A stretch of 64,000 bases of DNA from Neoceratodus forsteri (taxonomy: Eukaryota > Chordata > Ceratodontiformes > Ceratodontidae): contig CM057458.1 in the NCBI GenBank assembly GCA_016271365.2, forward strand, positions 204,898,501 to 204,962,500. Reading direction: 5' to 3'. Under the pieces are notes generated by a model. That model had not been told where the DNA came from. It saw only the letters and a list, made by a program, of their open reading frames with translations, and made no database searches. Within the stretch, counting starts at the first letter, position 1; each line of letters starts with the position of its first letter. The position numbers and the translations under genes are program-made. Shown in pieces: positions 22,270 to 33,991 of this stretch.

Positions 22270-24966
22270 CTGTAGGATTATTTTCATCACAGATGACTGG
22301 GACCTAAACGTGAGGGGGTACACTATGCTGCGGAAGGATAGAAAGGAGGGCAGAGGGGGTGGAGTGGCTATGTTCATTAGAGATGACATAGAAATTGCTA
22401 GGGTAGAAGAGGCAGAGGGAAACATGGAGGCCTTATGGGTCACCTTATGAACCCCAGCAGGAGGTAAGGTCAAGCTGGGTGTAGTATATAGGCCCCCTGG
22501 GATGGGTGATGTTCTGGAGGATGGTTTTCTGGACAACATCATTGCCCAGTGTGGACCAAAAGGGGAAGGAGTGGTGTTGATGGGGGACCTTAATATGTCA
22601 GGTACAAACTGGGGAACCATGTCCTCTAAGGTGGCCAAGGAGCAGAGGCTGCTGGACAGCTTCCAGGATGTGTTCTTAACACAGCATGTGATGGAGCCCA
22701 CAAGGGAGGGGCATGTCCTGGATGTGGTTCTGGTAGATGGGGATCTGGTAAGTGACCTGGCTGTAGAGAATCCCCTGACTGAGAGTGACCACAATACTGT
22801 CTGCTTTCAAATGAGCATGGGGGGAAGGGGGGAGAGATCTAGGACTCTGGCAGTGGACTTCAGGGGGCTGACTTTGTGGGCATGGTAAATATTCTCAAGG
22901 CTCACTTGAAGGGGATTACATCAATGACAAATGTGGAAAAGAGATGAGAGGTCATAAAACGGGGACTTCATGAGGCAGTCAGGTCCTGCGCTAAGGTGAA
23001 ACGTAAGGGAGCAAGATCACATAAACCATGCTGGTGGTCCAGTGAGGTTCAGGTAGCAGTCAGGGAAAAGAAGGCGCCCTATAAAAAATATAAAACAACA
23101 AGAGGGGATAGGGATAAGGAAATGTACCATCTTGCATCTAGAAAAGTCACTCGGATGGTGAGAGGGGCAAAGTCCAGTAAAGAGCAGCGGCTGGCACAGG
23201 GGATACATGGAGGGGAAAAGGGGTTCTTCTGGTACATTGGGAAGAGGAGAAAGACTAAGGGCCATCTCGGCAGATTGAGATCAGAAGGAGGGAGGGTGGA
23301 AGAGGCGAGGGACCAGGCAGAGGTATTAAACGAGCACTTCACCTCTGTGTTCACTATGGAGTGGATTGGGATATCTGTAAAGCAAGGCATGACAGGGATA
23401 GAAGCGGTAGTGAGTGGGATTGGGGAGCAACAGAAATGGAGCAAGAGGGAGGGAGAGGTACCCCAGGGGTGTCACATCAGGATAAGGATATAAAGGCTAG
23501 TAAGGTGGAGGGGATGGATGATGCTATCTCCACCGAAAGGGTGTGGTTAGCCCTCAAGGCCCTAAAGAAAGATAAATCTCCTGGGCCGGATGGCATTCAT
23601 CCGAGATTACTATGGGAGTAGGTGGACATACTTGCTGCAGGAACTCTTCAGCAGGTCGCTTGAGACAGGGAGGGTACCTAGGGATTGGCGAGAGGCACAT
23701 GTGGTGCCAATCCATAAAGGGGGGGTCCAGGGAAGTACCAGGTAACTATAGACCCATCAGTTTGACCTCAGTGGTGAGAAAATTAATGGAGAGCATAGTA
23801 AAGGAACGATTGGGGGTGTACTTGGAGGAGGTGGGAGGTCTGGATAGTCGGCAATATGGGTTTGTGCCAGGTAAATCATGTCAAACCAATCTTATGGAGT
23901 TCTAGGAATGGGTAACATTAGAACTGGACAGGGGAAAGCCTGTGGATGTATTATTCTTGGACTTCAGCAAGGCATTTGACTCTGTCCCCCACAATGGTCA
24001 GGTGGAGAAACTGATGGGGTTGGGACTAGGCCCTTTGATGGTCAGATGGATTGAAAACTGGCTAGCTGGATGCACCCAGAGAGCAGTGGTTGGTGGGTAG
24101 CTCTCAAACCCTAGAGAGGTTGGTAGTGGGGTACCGCAGGGCTTGGTCCTGGGTCCGATCCTGTTTAATGCATACATATCGGACATCAGGGAGGGTATAG
24201 GATGTGAAATGAGTCTCTTCGCAGATGATTCCAAGATGGGAGCAGTAGTTCAGGGGGAAGAGGGGAGGTTGGCCCTGCAAGGGGACCTGGACACCCTGGA
24301 AAGCTGGGCTCACACATGGAAATTAAATTTCAATATCACCAAGTGCAAGGTGTTACATCTTGGGCGGAGAAAACCCTAAACACAGATACACCCTGGGAGG
24401 GGAGGCGCTGAGGCCTCAATAGGGGAAAAAGACCTAGGGGTCGTGGTGGATGCATGTATGAATAACTCTGAGCAGTGCAGGAGAGCAGCTAGCAAGGCAA
24501 ACAGGATGTTGGGATGCATCGTGGGGGATCACCTCTAGAACAGGGAAGTGATTCTGCCGCTGTACAATGGACTGGTTAGACCACACCTTGAGTACTGTGT
24601 GCAGTACTGGAGACCACACTTGAAGAGGACATACAGCTCCTGGAGAGGTACAGAGGAGGGCAACTAAGATGATACGAGGACTAGGGAATTTGACGTAAGA
24701 GGACAGACTTGAGGAGCTCTGTCTGTTTTCATTGGAGGAGAGGAGAGACAGGGGAGACATGATTGAGGTCTTCAAGTACCTCAAGGGAATAAATAGGGTA
24801 AACGTGGAGGGTGTCTTTAGACTAAAGCAGGGAGGTATCACCAGAGGGCATGGTTTGAAGTTGGAAGGTGGAAGGGTGAGGGGGGGAAAGAGGAGGTTTT
24901 TCACTGAGAGGGTAGTGGACCCTTGGAACCCAGAGGGAAGTGAAGTGTTCAAACAGTCACTATATG
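22270..24966 (+). mobile_element. CR1-type LINE, 5'-truncated, endonuclease to C-terminus
   Basis: CR1 is a non-LTR retrotransposon whose ORF2 holds an endonuclease and a reverse transcriptase. The copy opens inside the endonuclease (DDWDLNVRGY, GGGVAMFIRDDIE, GDLNMSGTNW, SDHNTVCFQM; 22287-22810). A basic linker follows, then KSPGPDGIHPRLL (about 23575), DWREAHVVPIHKGG (about 23685), DFSKAFDSVPH (23959-23991), GVPQGLVLGPILFNAYISDI (about 24130-24186), and FADD at 24218-24229 with both catalytic aspartates intact. The thumb and C-terminal part follow (CKVLHLGRRKP; EERRDRGDMIEVFKYLKGIN; FFTERVVDPWN). Frameshifts occur near 22450, 23500, 23630 and 24380 and stops are scattered. It interrupts the hAT transposase relic. 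The 3' end is lost where the 25-kb tandem region begins. Confidence 0.9.
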
Positions 24967-25520
24967 GTGTTATTTCAGTGTTACAGTAGCTATGTACACT
25001 TCCTGCACACTTCTTTTCCTAATGTAGTCCATCAGTGTTTAATCAGTGCATCTTCAGGTCTCTTTTGGTGTACATGCAGTGTTGATACGGGGTGTGCGAA
25101 TTATGTTAATTAGCACTGTAATCACACTGCAAAAGTACTGCAATTAGCAGTGTTTTCAACACTGCCTGAAGCAGTGTTGCATTGCTTTTTCAGTGTGTGC
25201 GAATTATGTTAATTAGCACTGTACTCACACTGTAAAAGTACTGCAATTAGCAGTGTTTTCAACACTGCCTGAAACAGTGTTGCATTGTTTTTCAGTGCGA
25301 ATTATGTTAATTAAGATCGTACTCAATAATTCGTAAAGTACTGCAATTAGTAGTGTTTTCAACACTGCTTGAAACAGTGTTGCATTGCTTTTTCAGTGTG
25401 TGCGAATTATGTTAATTATCACTGCATCAACACCTGTAGTGCACTTCAGTGTGCAGTGTGATTTTGGTAGCACTCATGTCAGCAGTGTTGTAGTTCTGTT
25501 TTAGTGTACTAGGCTGCATT
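24967..25520. repeat. Tandem repeat, about 105-110 bp unit, 3 copies plus flanking CAGTG-rich text
   Basis: GTGCGAATTATGTTAATTA recurs at about 25096, 25198 and 25296 and again near 25402. The unit contains AGTACTGCAATTAGCAGTG and AACACTGCCTGAAGCAGTG, the second of which is a short hairpin. The region begins TGTTATTTCAGTG directly at the broken end of the CR1. The complement of this phrase occurs near 45572, at the edge of the array beside another CR1 end. Confidence 0.8.
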
Positions 25521-25920
25521 AAAGATGGCGTCGCGTAAAATTCAACAAAACAAAACAGTATTCATCTGCAGTATCTGCAACCTCAGCAGAGGAAGCTTTA
25601 TTAAGGGTTCCTGAGTAAGAAAGTCGTCTGAATTCCAAAGAAGATGGAGATCTTGGGGCTATGTCTATAGGAGGTACTAAAGTCTGTTACCCCATGTTTG
25701 ACTCAAAGTCACAAGGAAGGGGGTGGACATTTAGTTAAAAGAATGACCAACAATCGTTCTGGTTTGCAGAAAATGGTATGGGAGCCTCCCTGATATGCAG
25801 GTCCTCACCAGTATTTCCAGGTTTATCTTCAAAAGGAGAAGAGAGCCTCTTCGGACTGGGAGCACATGCATGGTGTGGAAAATTATTTTCGGTATCAAGG
25901 GGCTGTTCGAGTGAAGTGTG
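25521..25920 (+). other. Short open frame with Cys pair, unassigned
   Basis: An ATG in GATGGCGTCGCG context (about 25525) opens a frame of about 29 codons, reading MASRKIQQNKTVFICSICN, before a stop near 25612. The CxxC pair and position after an array recall the start of a gag-like or zinc-finger protein, but nothing downstream confirms it. A later plus-strand frame at 25778-25993 runs into the microsatellite and is not convincing. Confidence 0.25.
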
Positions 25921-26003
25921 TATGTGTATATGTATATATATATGTGTGTGTGTGAGCGCGCGCGCGTGTCTGTGTGTGTCTCTCTCTCTATAGATATAGA
26001 TCG

Positions 26004-26048
<45 letters not shown>
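25921..26048. repeat. Compound microsatellite: TA/GT, CG/GT, TC, then (TATC)n
   Basis: TATATATA, GTGTGTGTG, GCGCGCGCG, GTGTGTG and TCTCTCTC tracts run into about 11 copies of TATC (about 26004-26047). Confidence 0.95.
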
Positions 26049-26167
26049 ATGGGATTATTAAATCACATTGGACAAACACCATTAGGTGACTGTGCGTATA
26101 TCGTAGTGCAACCACACACCTGCACTTTTACTCCCCTCCAAAACAATTTTGCCATTTTATAAGATAG

Positions 26168-26309
26168 ATAACCCACTGTGTGGTGTGTGAAAGCGCAATG
26201 ATATACACACGGCTTAGGTGGTTGATGCGCTCGGCCTGCGGCCTCATGTGCAACAACACACACCAAGGTGTGCGTATATCAGAGCGTGACCGCACACCCT
26301 ACAATGGGT

Positions 26310-26315
<6 letters not shown>
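26168..26315. mobile_element. Palindromic MITE, about 148 bp
   Basis: ATAACCCACTGTGTGGTGTG opens the left arm, and the complement of the right arm reads ATAACCCATTGTAGGGTGTG. Both contain GTATATC/GATATAC blocks near the centre, so the arms are about 50 bp. A third related arm (GACTGTGCGTATATCG...CCACACACCTGC) lies at about 26086-26125. The ends resemble the palindrome at 7942-8088. Confidence 0.7.

Positions 26316-26352
<37 letters not shown>
26313..26352. repeat. (CA)n microsatellite
   Basis: About 20 uninterrupted AC/CA repeats directly after the MITE's TGGGTTATT end. Confidence 0.97.
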
Positions 26353-26355
<3 letters not shown>

Positions 26356-27094
26356 CTTGTTGCAAAACAAAAACACTGCATTCTAATGCCTGCATTAATG
26401 TAAAGCACACAAAGCAAGAAAATGAAAAACAGGGTTTGAGCCTCACAAGTCTTGGCAAATTGATGGTGTGGTGTTCCCTGGAGTTCCCAACCTTGATGCC
26501 CATCCCATACCCCCACCAGCCCATAGTCTCCTTCTAGTTAGACAAGGTACAGTTTCCAACCTATGCCTCCCATAGCAGCCATTCGCACTGTAAAACAAGA
26601 ACAGCAATGGGCTCACAAAGGATCTGCAGCTCGTTATGAACTATTATATGACAAACAATGTAGGGTAAACAAAAAACAATACTTATCTGATACATATGGT
26701 CAGTGTCCTCCTACTCCCAGGCAATGTCCTGTCAGACCTGTAGATATAAAAGGGAAGGTGGGTCAGTATGAAACATAAAACTACTGATCAGCTGAGTCAG
26801 TTGGGAAGGCTCTGTAGAGGTTAAAATAAAAAAGCGGGTTGGGGGGAAGATACCAGACCTGTACCACACCATTAACCTGGCTTTTAGAATGGACTAGGTC
26901 ACTCAGGGATGTCATGGTTGGGGAGAGGAGAGAGGACCTTGCCCGCTGCCCCAGAACTGATCTTTTTTGGGGGCCCGCCATGTTGCCCAGCACATCAACC
27001 AACACAGGCAGGATAAAGACAGCAAGGAACAGATATTCAAGGCACAATAAATGCTTCCTGGTGGTGTAGTGGATCCCCCTCCCTTTTCCCAATC
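26353..27094. other. Anonymous region
   Basis: No recognised repeat or gene. The open frames at 26563-26778 and 26839-27069 have no motifs. Confidence 0.4.
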
Positions 27095-27345
27095 TTCCTG
27101 TAGAATACAGGAACACAGGTATGTGATGGCAGAAAGGACATCAAAGCCCACCTAGTCTGCCCAGTTCACCTAGATATCCACTAGGCCTTTTCTGTAGTCC
27201 CCTGTGCCAGTTGCCCTCTGTGCTTATCCCATGCCCTCGTGAACCCTTCCATCATTTCTCTCAGCAGCCCATTCAGTTGTCCACCACCTCTCAGTGAAGA
27301 AGTACTTCCTAATCCTTCCTCAAGCCCCCAACCTGATTTGGAATT
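27095..27345 (-). mobile_element. CR1-type LINE 3' end fragment
   Basis: Complement of the CR1 tail. The plus strand reads AGGAACACAGGTATGTGATG and GGACATCAAAGCCCACCTAG, then TCTGCCCAGTTCACCTAG. These match the tails at 47075 and 51085 (AAACATAGACTTTGATGGCAG...). Upstream text near 27270-27330 (CCACCTCTCAGTGAAGAAGT, CTTCCTAATCCTTCCTCAAG) matches the FFTERVV region. No coding frame survives. Confidence 0.7.
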
Positions 27346-27929
27346 TCCAACTACCATCCATTGCAGTATAGCTTACACCGCAGCAGGCCAACTGTGACCA
27401 TCTCCAGGCAGATATACACAAACACAAACTGTCCCAGAACTCCTGCAGCTGGCAACAGGCAATAGAAGTTCAAATAGCCTGCAGTGTACATTTGAACCTA
27501 CACAATCTCTTATCAGATGTTTTCCACTTCTGCTCTTCTCAGAGGATAAGTCAGTCTGTGACAGATCTTAGCTCAGGGAGTTCAGTGGGACCAGTAAACC
27601 AAAGCTGAGAGCCTATATAAACTCTAACATGCACTGTGGACAATCTCCCAATAAAGAACTCCAGGATCTGCTGTAAATGAGAGCTGTCAGTGCAGAATCC
27701 AGCAAAACCAGTCATCATAACCACTACACTACAGCACACAGCAGGCAAATCAAAATGTTTCCCACATGCAAAGTGCACATTGGCATCAGACACACATATG
27801 TGGACCCTTGACAAAAGCCAGCCAGTGGATATTGTGATAAGGAGGACAAAACTCTTACATGCAGGTACATCAGGAAGAAAAGGAAGGCAAGATATTGAGG
27901 TGTCTGAAAAGAAAGTGGATGGAGGAGGG
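27346..27929. other. Anonymous region
   Basis: No motif recognised. The minus-strand frame 27551-27943 is open for 130 codons, but its end overlaps degraded CR1 text and it shows no domain. Confidence 0.4.
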
Positions 27930-28430
27930 TAAAAGATGACCACCTAAAAGCAAATACTGAACAAATACTTCTGTTCGGTTTTTAAAAGGAAGGGCAGGAA
28001 ATGGGCAAGCATTAATAAGGATGGAGATCATAGAAGGACACGAGCTCCTTTGCAAAGAAAGGATCCTCATGAACTGGCAGCAAAAAGCTAGGGCCAGACA
28101 GATGCATCCCTGGACACTAGGGGCACCAAGGGAGGTGTTAGTAGGGCCTCGGACTTACCCTCTTCACCCTATCTTTGTAAACTGGTGACATGTGCCAGGA
28201 TTGGAAGAGCTGATGTGGTCCCACCTTACAAAAGTGTTAACAGGGAGGATGCAGGAATTACATACTGGTGTGACAACAACAGTGGGAAAATGGCCAAATA
28301 CTGCTGAAGGAAAGAATAGTGGAGCACCCTGGTTGTCAATGATACTATAGGGAAGTGGAAAGACATTTGTTTAACCAGAGTAGCATACTAATCTGGGTAT
28401 GAATTGATGGCGGAAGGTCACCACAGGTGA
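27930..28430 (+). mobile_element. Highly degraded CR1 fragment (linker to early reverse transcriptase)
   Basis: Scattered but ordered CR1 text: an LNTYFCSVFK-like stretch near 27955-28000, a GPD-like GPDRCIP near 28090, DWKRADVVPPYKSVNREDAG near 28203-28260, a LLKERIVEH-like stretch near 28300, and a RQYGF-like stretch near 28340. Frames shift constantly. Confidence 0.6.
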
Positions 28431-28439
28431 GGGGAGCCA

Positions 28440-30190
28440 AACTGAGGAGGAGCAAAACTCACTGGGATATCTGAAGGGAAGGGATTGTATAGTACAAGGG
28501 AAGAAAGGAGGCACGGATCAGCATGATTAGGACTGAGGAGGATGGACTCAGGAGCCAGGGGACCAGGCAGAGGTGCAAATGGTACTTTGCCTTGATATTT
28601 ACGGAGGAGGCAGGGATCCTCCAGCCCAATGGAAGGAGGAACCAGCAGAGTCAGGGGATCAAAGCTGGGGTACAGGCTGGGCTGGAAGAAGAGGATGGGT
28701 GGTTAAATGAGGGGTGGGCTGGAGGAAGGAGAAATCACAATGGAAAAGGGAGAAGGAGGCATCAGAACTCAAAACTGATAGCACCGGGCCAGATTGCTGC
28801 ATCCGAGATGAAGGAATTGGCGATGAGCTAGCAACACCACTGGCAGCACCTAACACCTCTACTGACAGGACGGGTGCAACCAAACCGGAGGGTACTATGT
28901 GCCCATCCACTAATGGGGGTCTAGAGAGAGATGGGGAATTATGGAACATCAGCAGACATCTGTGGTGGCAAGTAATGAGGCATTATCAGGATAGGCTCAG
29001 GAGGTAGCTGAAAGGTTGGGGCAACTGGATGACAACATTATGGTTTCATCCCTGGGAGATCGTGTTAGACCAAACCCACAGATTTTTAGATGGACCTTGA
29101 CCGCATAGACCACAGGATGTTCTATGGATTTCAATAGCATTTGATTAAACCAAAAATGGGCTATTAAAGCTGGGGGGGGAGGACAGTTACTCAGATTGGG
29201 GGTGGGGTGAGGGCACTGTCCAAATGGGTAGAAATTGGCTAACAGGGCAAATACAGAGGATAGTAGTGGGTAGTCTCCTCCTCCTCCATGAAGTTTACCA
29301 GTGGGGTCCCCAGGTTCGGTGGGGCCACTCTGTTCAACGCCCATGTCTTTGATATGAGGAGGGCAAAAAGTATGATGAGCCCCTTGGCGGATTACTTAAA
29401 ACTAAGCATTGGCAGACGGAGATGAAGCGAGAGCAGTCAGAGGAACCTGGAGACCCTGAGGATGGTTAAGGGTGGGGACCAGGTTTAATACAGGAAATGT
29501 TAAAAGCTGCATCCGAGGGTCAGAAACCGAGCCATGTATACACCAGGGTGTCATACTGCAAGCCACAATGAGTAAAGGGATCTAGGTGGTAGAGCGCAAA
29601 ATGAACACTAAAAATTGCAGAAGAACTGTGGCCAAAACAAACCAGATACTGCATAGCCAGGGTGATTACGCCAAGAAGGGGAGGTGATCCTCTGTATAAT
29701 GCCTTGGTCAGGGCCATCAGACCTGCACGGCCCTGAGACCCTCACCAGGGATGACAACACTGCTGGAAGGTCAGAGGAGGCCAACCGGATGCCTCAGGCA
29801 TGGGAGGAGGCCCTATGAGGAAAGGCTGAAGAGTCACTGTACTCGCTGGAGAGGAAGAGGCAGGGGACATGATAGAGTCTTCAAATAAAAAGGAATAAAA
29901 AGAGCGGAGCAAAGATGTCAGACTAAAGAAGGTGGGAAACAACCAAGTGACAAGAGTGGAAGCTAGAGGAGGAAATTACAGGGGATGCAGGAGACCTACT
30001 TCATTGAGAAGGTGTGGAGCCCTTGAATGCAATGTCCTGAGTCTGGTGGAGGGCAGTGGAGGGCTTCAAGGGGAGGGAAAGGTTCAAGGTAACTGAAGAG
30101 GATGACCTCTGGGGCTGGGTGAGAAGAAAGAACCATTAGGAGGCTGGCTAACGAGCAGACACACAGACCATCCAGCCTATTCTGATGGCT
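28440..30190 (+). mobile_element. Highly degraded CR1 copy (linker to 3' end)
   Basis: CR1 order restarts: DQAEVQ near 28562, STGPDCCIRDEG near 28780, NWLTGQIQRIVVGS at about 29230-29275, LFNAHVFDM near 29332, LADYLKL near 29382 (the FADDTKL site, with both catalytic Asp positions altered), SKGI-VVERK near 29573, LYNALVRA near 29692, YEERLK near 29815, EGFKGRERF near 30060. The plus strand is strongly purine-rich and has many indels, which suggests great age. Confidence 0.6.
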
Positions 30191-31090
30191 TTAGTATATT
30201 AGATATACGGAGGAACTTAGAAGTCATTTGCAGATGATAACGAGATTCAATAGACACCCTAGTAGGGAGGCGAGGCAGTGAGGAGCCTAAAGATTCTGGA
30301 GGTGGTCGAAACATGAAACGAAATTTAACAAAAAGTGCACAATAATGCAAATGGGTGTAATAACTACAAACCATTTACACGAAGTCAAAACTCAGCAGGA
30401 CAGATCTGGGTTATAATTTCAATAACCTGAAGGCGGAGAACCAGGACAGCACAGGTAAGCAAGTGAATGAATGCTGTGCATACGGAGGGTATAAAACAGA
30501 AAAGGGAGGTGCTGATGCTTTTAATCGATGGTGAGGCCTCACCAGATATGGTTTAGTTGGGCCACCAAAAAGGATATAAGACAGGATTGAAAGGCCAGAC
30601 AAGGACAACCAAGATGGTGCACTATGCATAGGCAGCCCTATGAGGAGAGGTGGAGGAATCTCTCTGCCACTGAGACTAGTAGCTTATTCACAAGGAAAAT
30701 AAGTGCTAGAACTAGGAATCATAAACTAAGATTAGAAAAAGGTTTAGGGGCAAAGCGAGGGGCACTACATCCCGAGAGGTGGTGAAGTCCAGGAACCACT
30801 AGAAGAGGTGATGTGCACAACTGGTGAAAGGATTCAGAAAGGGACAGACATCAGAGCTGACCAGTGGGCAGGTGAGTCTCTTCGCAAAGATGATGATTAG
30901 GGGTGGGGTAAGGGGCAGACTCGGACAGCCAATGGTCCTTTTGTCACCAGATTTAAGGATTCTACAAAGTTACAAGTAGGGACACCTGTTCCATCAGAGT
31001 AGGGAGTCCAGAGTTGGGTGTATCAGTTTGGGGTATTCTGGTAGGACCCGGAAGAAGAACAGAAAGCTGAAGGGACACAACGGTTCGGAG
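30191..31090 (+). mobile_element. Highly degraded CR1 copy (from the catalytic motif to 3' end)
   Basis: FADDNEIQ appears near 30222, then a region matching REVLMLLIDG...RP-MV near 30500-30560, RTTKMVHYA near 30605, LMRRGGG near 30640 and a KLRLEKGLGAK-like stretch near 30730-30760. This is the same order as in the better copies. It may be the 3' part of a separate insertion. Confidence 0.55.
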
Positions 31091-31699
31091 GTGCTAGAGG
31101 AGAGAGAATATTAGAATTAAACAAGATACTTATCTGTTGGTAAGCCTGGCCAGACCTGTAAAAGAAAGGAAAAATAGATCAATAAGGAAGTTATAGCAGT
31201 AGAGAGACAAAAAATGGTACAAAAATAGCACAGGAGTAAAGGAAGAGAACAGAGAAAAGAAAACAAGGCCAAAGTAGAAACTAGATGGAATAAAAATACA
31301 GACGCTAAGAACAGACAGTGGTATTTGGGACTCTGAGAACAAGTCCCCTAGGTGACCGACAGGCAGCCAATAAATTTAGTAGTAGTCAAATGGGCGGTGG
31401 AATGATTTAGGCTAGTGGCTATATTATTTAAAAAAGACGCACTGGTTCAGGGTCTTCAGCTGTCCTAGAGGCCAGTGGTTTGAAAGTTATAGCTCTGGTG
31501 ATATAATGGGTCACTCCCTCATGGACAGTAGCAATTTTTTTATATTATCTTCCCTGGAACCCATGTGGGGGAGGGGGATGTCCTGGCCCCAGACTGTATG
31601 TAGCAGGCAGGAGGCTGTTCAGAAAACTGCTGACCAGAAATGCTGCGGCTGTTGATAGAGCAGACAGTTTAGTGCTACTGAACTACTACAGTAATGGCA
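31091..31699. other. Anonymous region between degraded CR1 pieces
   Basis: A purine-rich first half (31130-31340) and a mixed second half. No motif recognised. Confidence 0.4.
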
Positions 31700-32110
31700 G
31701 GCACTTTCAACTGCCAATCCAGAGGATGGCAACTACAAATAGCGAAGGGTCTAACAGGAAGCCATACAAAGATAGACGAGCTGAATATGTGCCCGTAGAG
31801 AAAAGGCCGAGGAGACAGGACAGAAATTTCAAGAACCTCAAGGGAATCAACAACGTCAAAAGAGTAGCATCTTTCAGAAAAGAGACATGCAAGAACAAGG
31901 GGCCAAATTTGAAGATAGAGGAGATGGCTCAGGGCAAACATGATGAAGTTTTTTCTCACAGAGAGGGTGAAAACATGGAATGGCCTTCCTAAGGAGGTTG
32001 TGGGTCAAAATAGTGGGGACTTCAAAATACATAGGACAGACATGAACAATCTACTGGTGGGTAGGAGAGTCAGCTGTTGGATAACTCGGATCTGCAGCTT
32101 ATCCACTAGG
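31700..32110 (+). mobile_element. CR1-type LINE C-terminal fragment
   Basis: The plus-strand frame 31672-31992 reads KPYKDRRAEY, RPRRQDRNFKNLKGINNVKR, VASFRKETCKNKGPNLKIEE and then a GKHDEVFSHREG stretch. These are the CR1 C-terminal blocks YEERL.EL, RGD..+.FKYLKGIN, and RG.G.KL+...FFTERV. It is one of the better-preserved pieces of this stretch. Confidence 0.75.
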
Positions 32111-33813
32111 TGAAATGGGCGACACAGTGGACCAAGCAGTCCTTATCTCCCATCAAGGTCTGTATCTCACTGATTCAGCCCACAGAGCTCAGGCAGCCTG
32201 CAACATGTGGGAATGAAGATGGGATATTTTGGGAGGGGAGGAGGAGGCTAGAGCAAATATTTCTCCCCTACCCATCAGCCAAAGTGGCATGTGAAAAGCC
32301 CCACGGAAGAGGATCGGAGGGTGGGCAGCCAGCAGTAGGTGGAGGAGCCTTTAGCTGAGCCACATGGTGGCAGACTGTAGAGTGCCCTGAGGGCCAGCAG
32401 AAGGGACTGGGAGAGCAAATACAAGATAGGGACCACAAAGAAAAATCACAGGTGCAGCTGAAGGGCAATACCTGAACTTGACTAAAGTAGCTGTGGGTGG
32501 GAGGCAAACAGGAAATCAGTGGGCTCCCCGGAAGGACTATAAGCAGCAAGCACTGCATACAATAGAGTCGCACAGCAGCTAATGTCAAAGTACTAAGGGC
32601 TAACAAAAGGTTTGGGGAGGTAAAAACATCATAAGGATCCAGGACAGCTCACAATTAAAACACAGAGCACTAAAGAAGAAAAAGCCTGATGGGTTATAAA
32701 TATTAAGTAAATTATGCTATAAGGAGGACATAAATGGAGTGTGTAAATCCATTTTATCCGAGCATGTACGTGTATACATACAGAATCTTACATTACACAT
32801 ATATTTATTATGGTCATCCTTGATTAATGTGCATGGTGGACTGTGTCACACTACCCCCATCCCTCACCCCTGTTGTTTGGACACTGTTTAGCAGGTATCT
32901 TGCATTTAGTTTGTTTCTTCCGCGGTTGACCGTCCCTCAGCCACGCCACCTGCCATTTGGTCATACTTCTCCCCATTCTTCCCACTATCATACAGGGATC
33001 ATCTGTTTCTGTTTAAGTTTGTTTTTTTTTGCTTTTCTGCCAAACCTTTTTCAACTGGCTGCTCCAAGCTGTCGCACTCCCCTGCATTCTGCTGCCGTGT
33101 CCTCACCACACCTCTCGGTATAAAAATCAGAATTTTTTTTTTTTGAAACACTACTTCCTCAAAAACTGATAAGCCCTCACTCTTACTCTTCCACCTGGTT
33201 TCCCCACCGCCACAACTGCACCAAGCTCCCAGCACTAGAAACAGTAGATTTTTTCCTTAACTGCTTGCTCAAAACTCCACTGCTGAGTGAGCCCACACCT
33301 AGGTCACACTTCTGCTGTGGTTTCAGACCTCATTATAACTGCAACCACAGGCTCCTGTGAAGTCCTTCTCTGTAAACCCTAAATGATACTCTTGTGGCCA
33401 CTATGGCCCTCCTTCTTCCCTGCTTATTTACTGAGAGTTCTATGTCTATACCACAACATGTTTAGCAACGCCACCACCACATTTCACCCCTGACCTCCAC
33501 ACACTATACGCTGTCACTCAGATCCAGGTGTCTACTACCTTTCAGTGTGAAAGTAGCACCTTACATCCATCTTACCCTCACCAATAGCTCCATCATGTCC
33601 CTTGGTCCTTTTCCTATTTGAAGGAGCCCCACAGCACCTGTTCATCTTGTAAGGTACTTGCGGGCTCCATCATGTCCCTCTCTTTCAGGGTTTATGTTGA
33701 GATCCCAGTCTCCACAGGGCTTTGCCGCAGCCATGTACAATTTTAGTTACCTTTACACTGCCTACCACCCTAGACTTTCTATGGTGCACCTCAAACCTGG
33801 ACACAGGACTCTT
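32111..33813. other. Anonymous region
   Basis: No coding family recognised. A near-repeat (GGCTCCATCATGTCCCT / AGCTCCATCATGTCCCTTGG) occurs near 33584 and 33662, giving a local duplication of about 77 bp. The frames at 32268-32606 (-) and 32827-33123 (+) have no motifs. Confidence 0.4.
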
Positions 33814-33991
33814 AGGCCCTGTCCACTACCCTCTGTAATGTTGCAAGTGCCCAAACCGGTACACACAATGGTTTCGATTCACACCTGTAATGTTACAGGA
33901 GTTTCATGTCGTTGTTGAAACCACGAGGTGGTTTCAACAGATAGAAAACTAGTACGCTTCAGTAACATTACTGGGCGTAGTGTGGACGCCT
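33814..33991. mobile_element. Fold-back MITE, about 178 bp
   Basis: The left arm AGGCCCTGTCCACTACC pairs with the complement of the right arm AGGCGTCCACACTACG, and both continue to GTAATGTT. The centre is a perfect palindrome, GTTGAAACCAC / GTGGTTTCAAC, around GAG. The terminal text is hAT-MITE-like, but the flanking 8 bp do not match. Confidence 0.65.

Noticed and set aside
22198..22794. 198-codon minus-strand frame
   Set aside because: It is the antisense shadow of the plus-strand CR1 endonuclease.
25090..25440. CRISPR-like array
   Set aside because: Whole 105-bp units repeat without unique spacers; a eukaryotic tandem repeat.
33814..33991. 8-bp hAT duplication around the fold-back MITE
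   Set aside because: The flanks GGACTCTT and GGCACTGG do not match.
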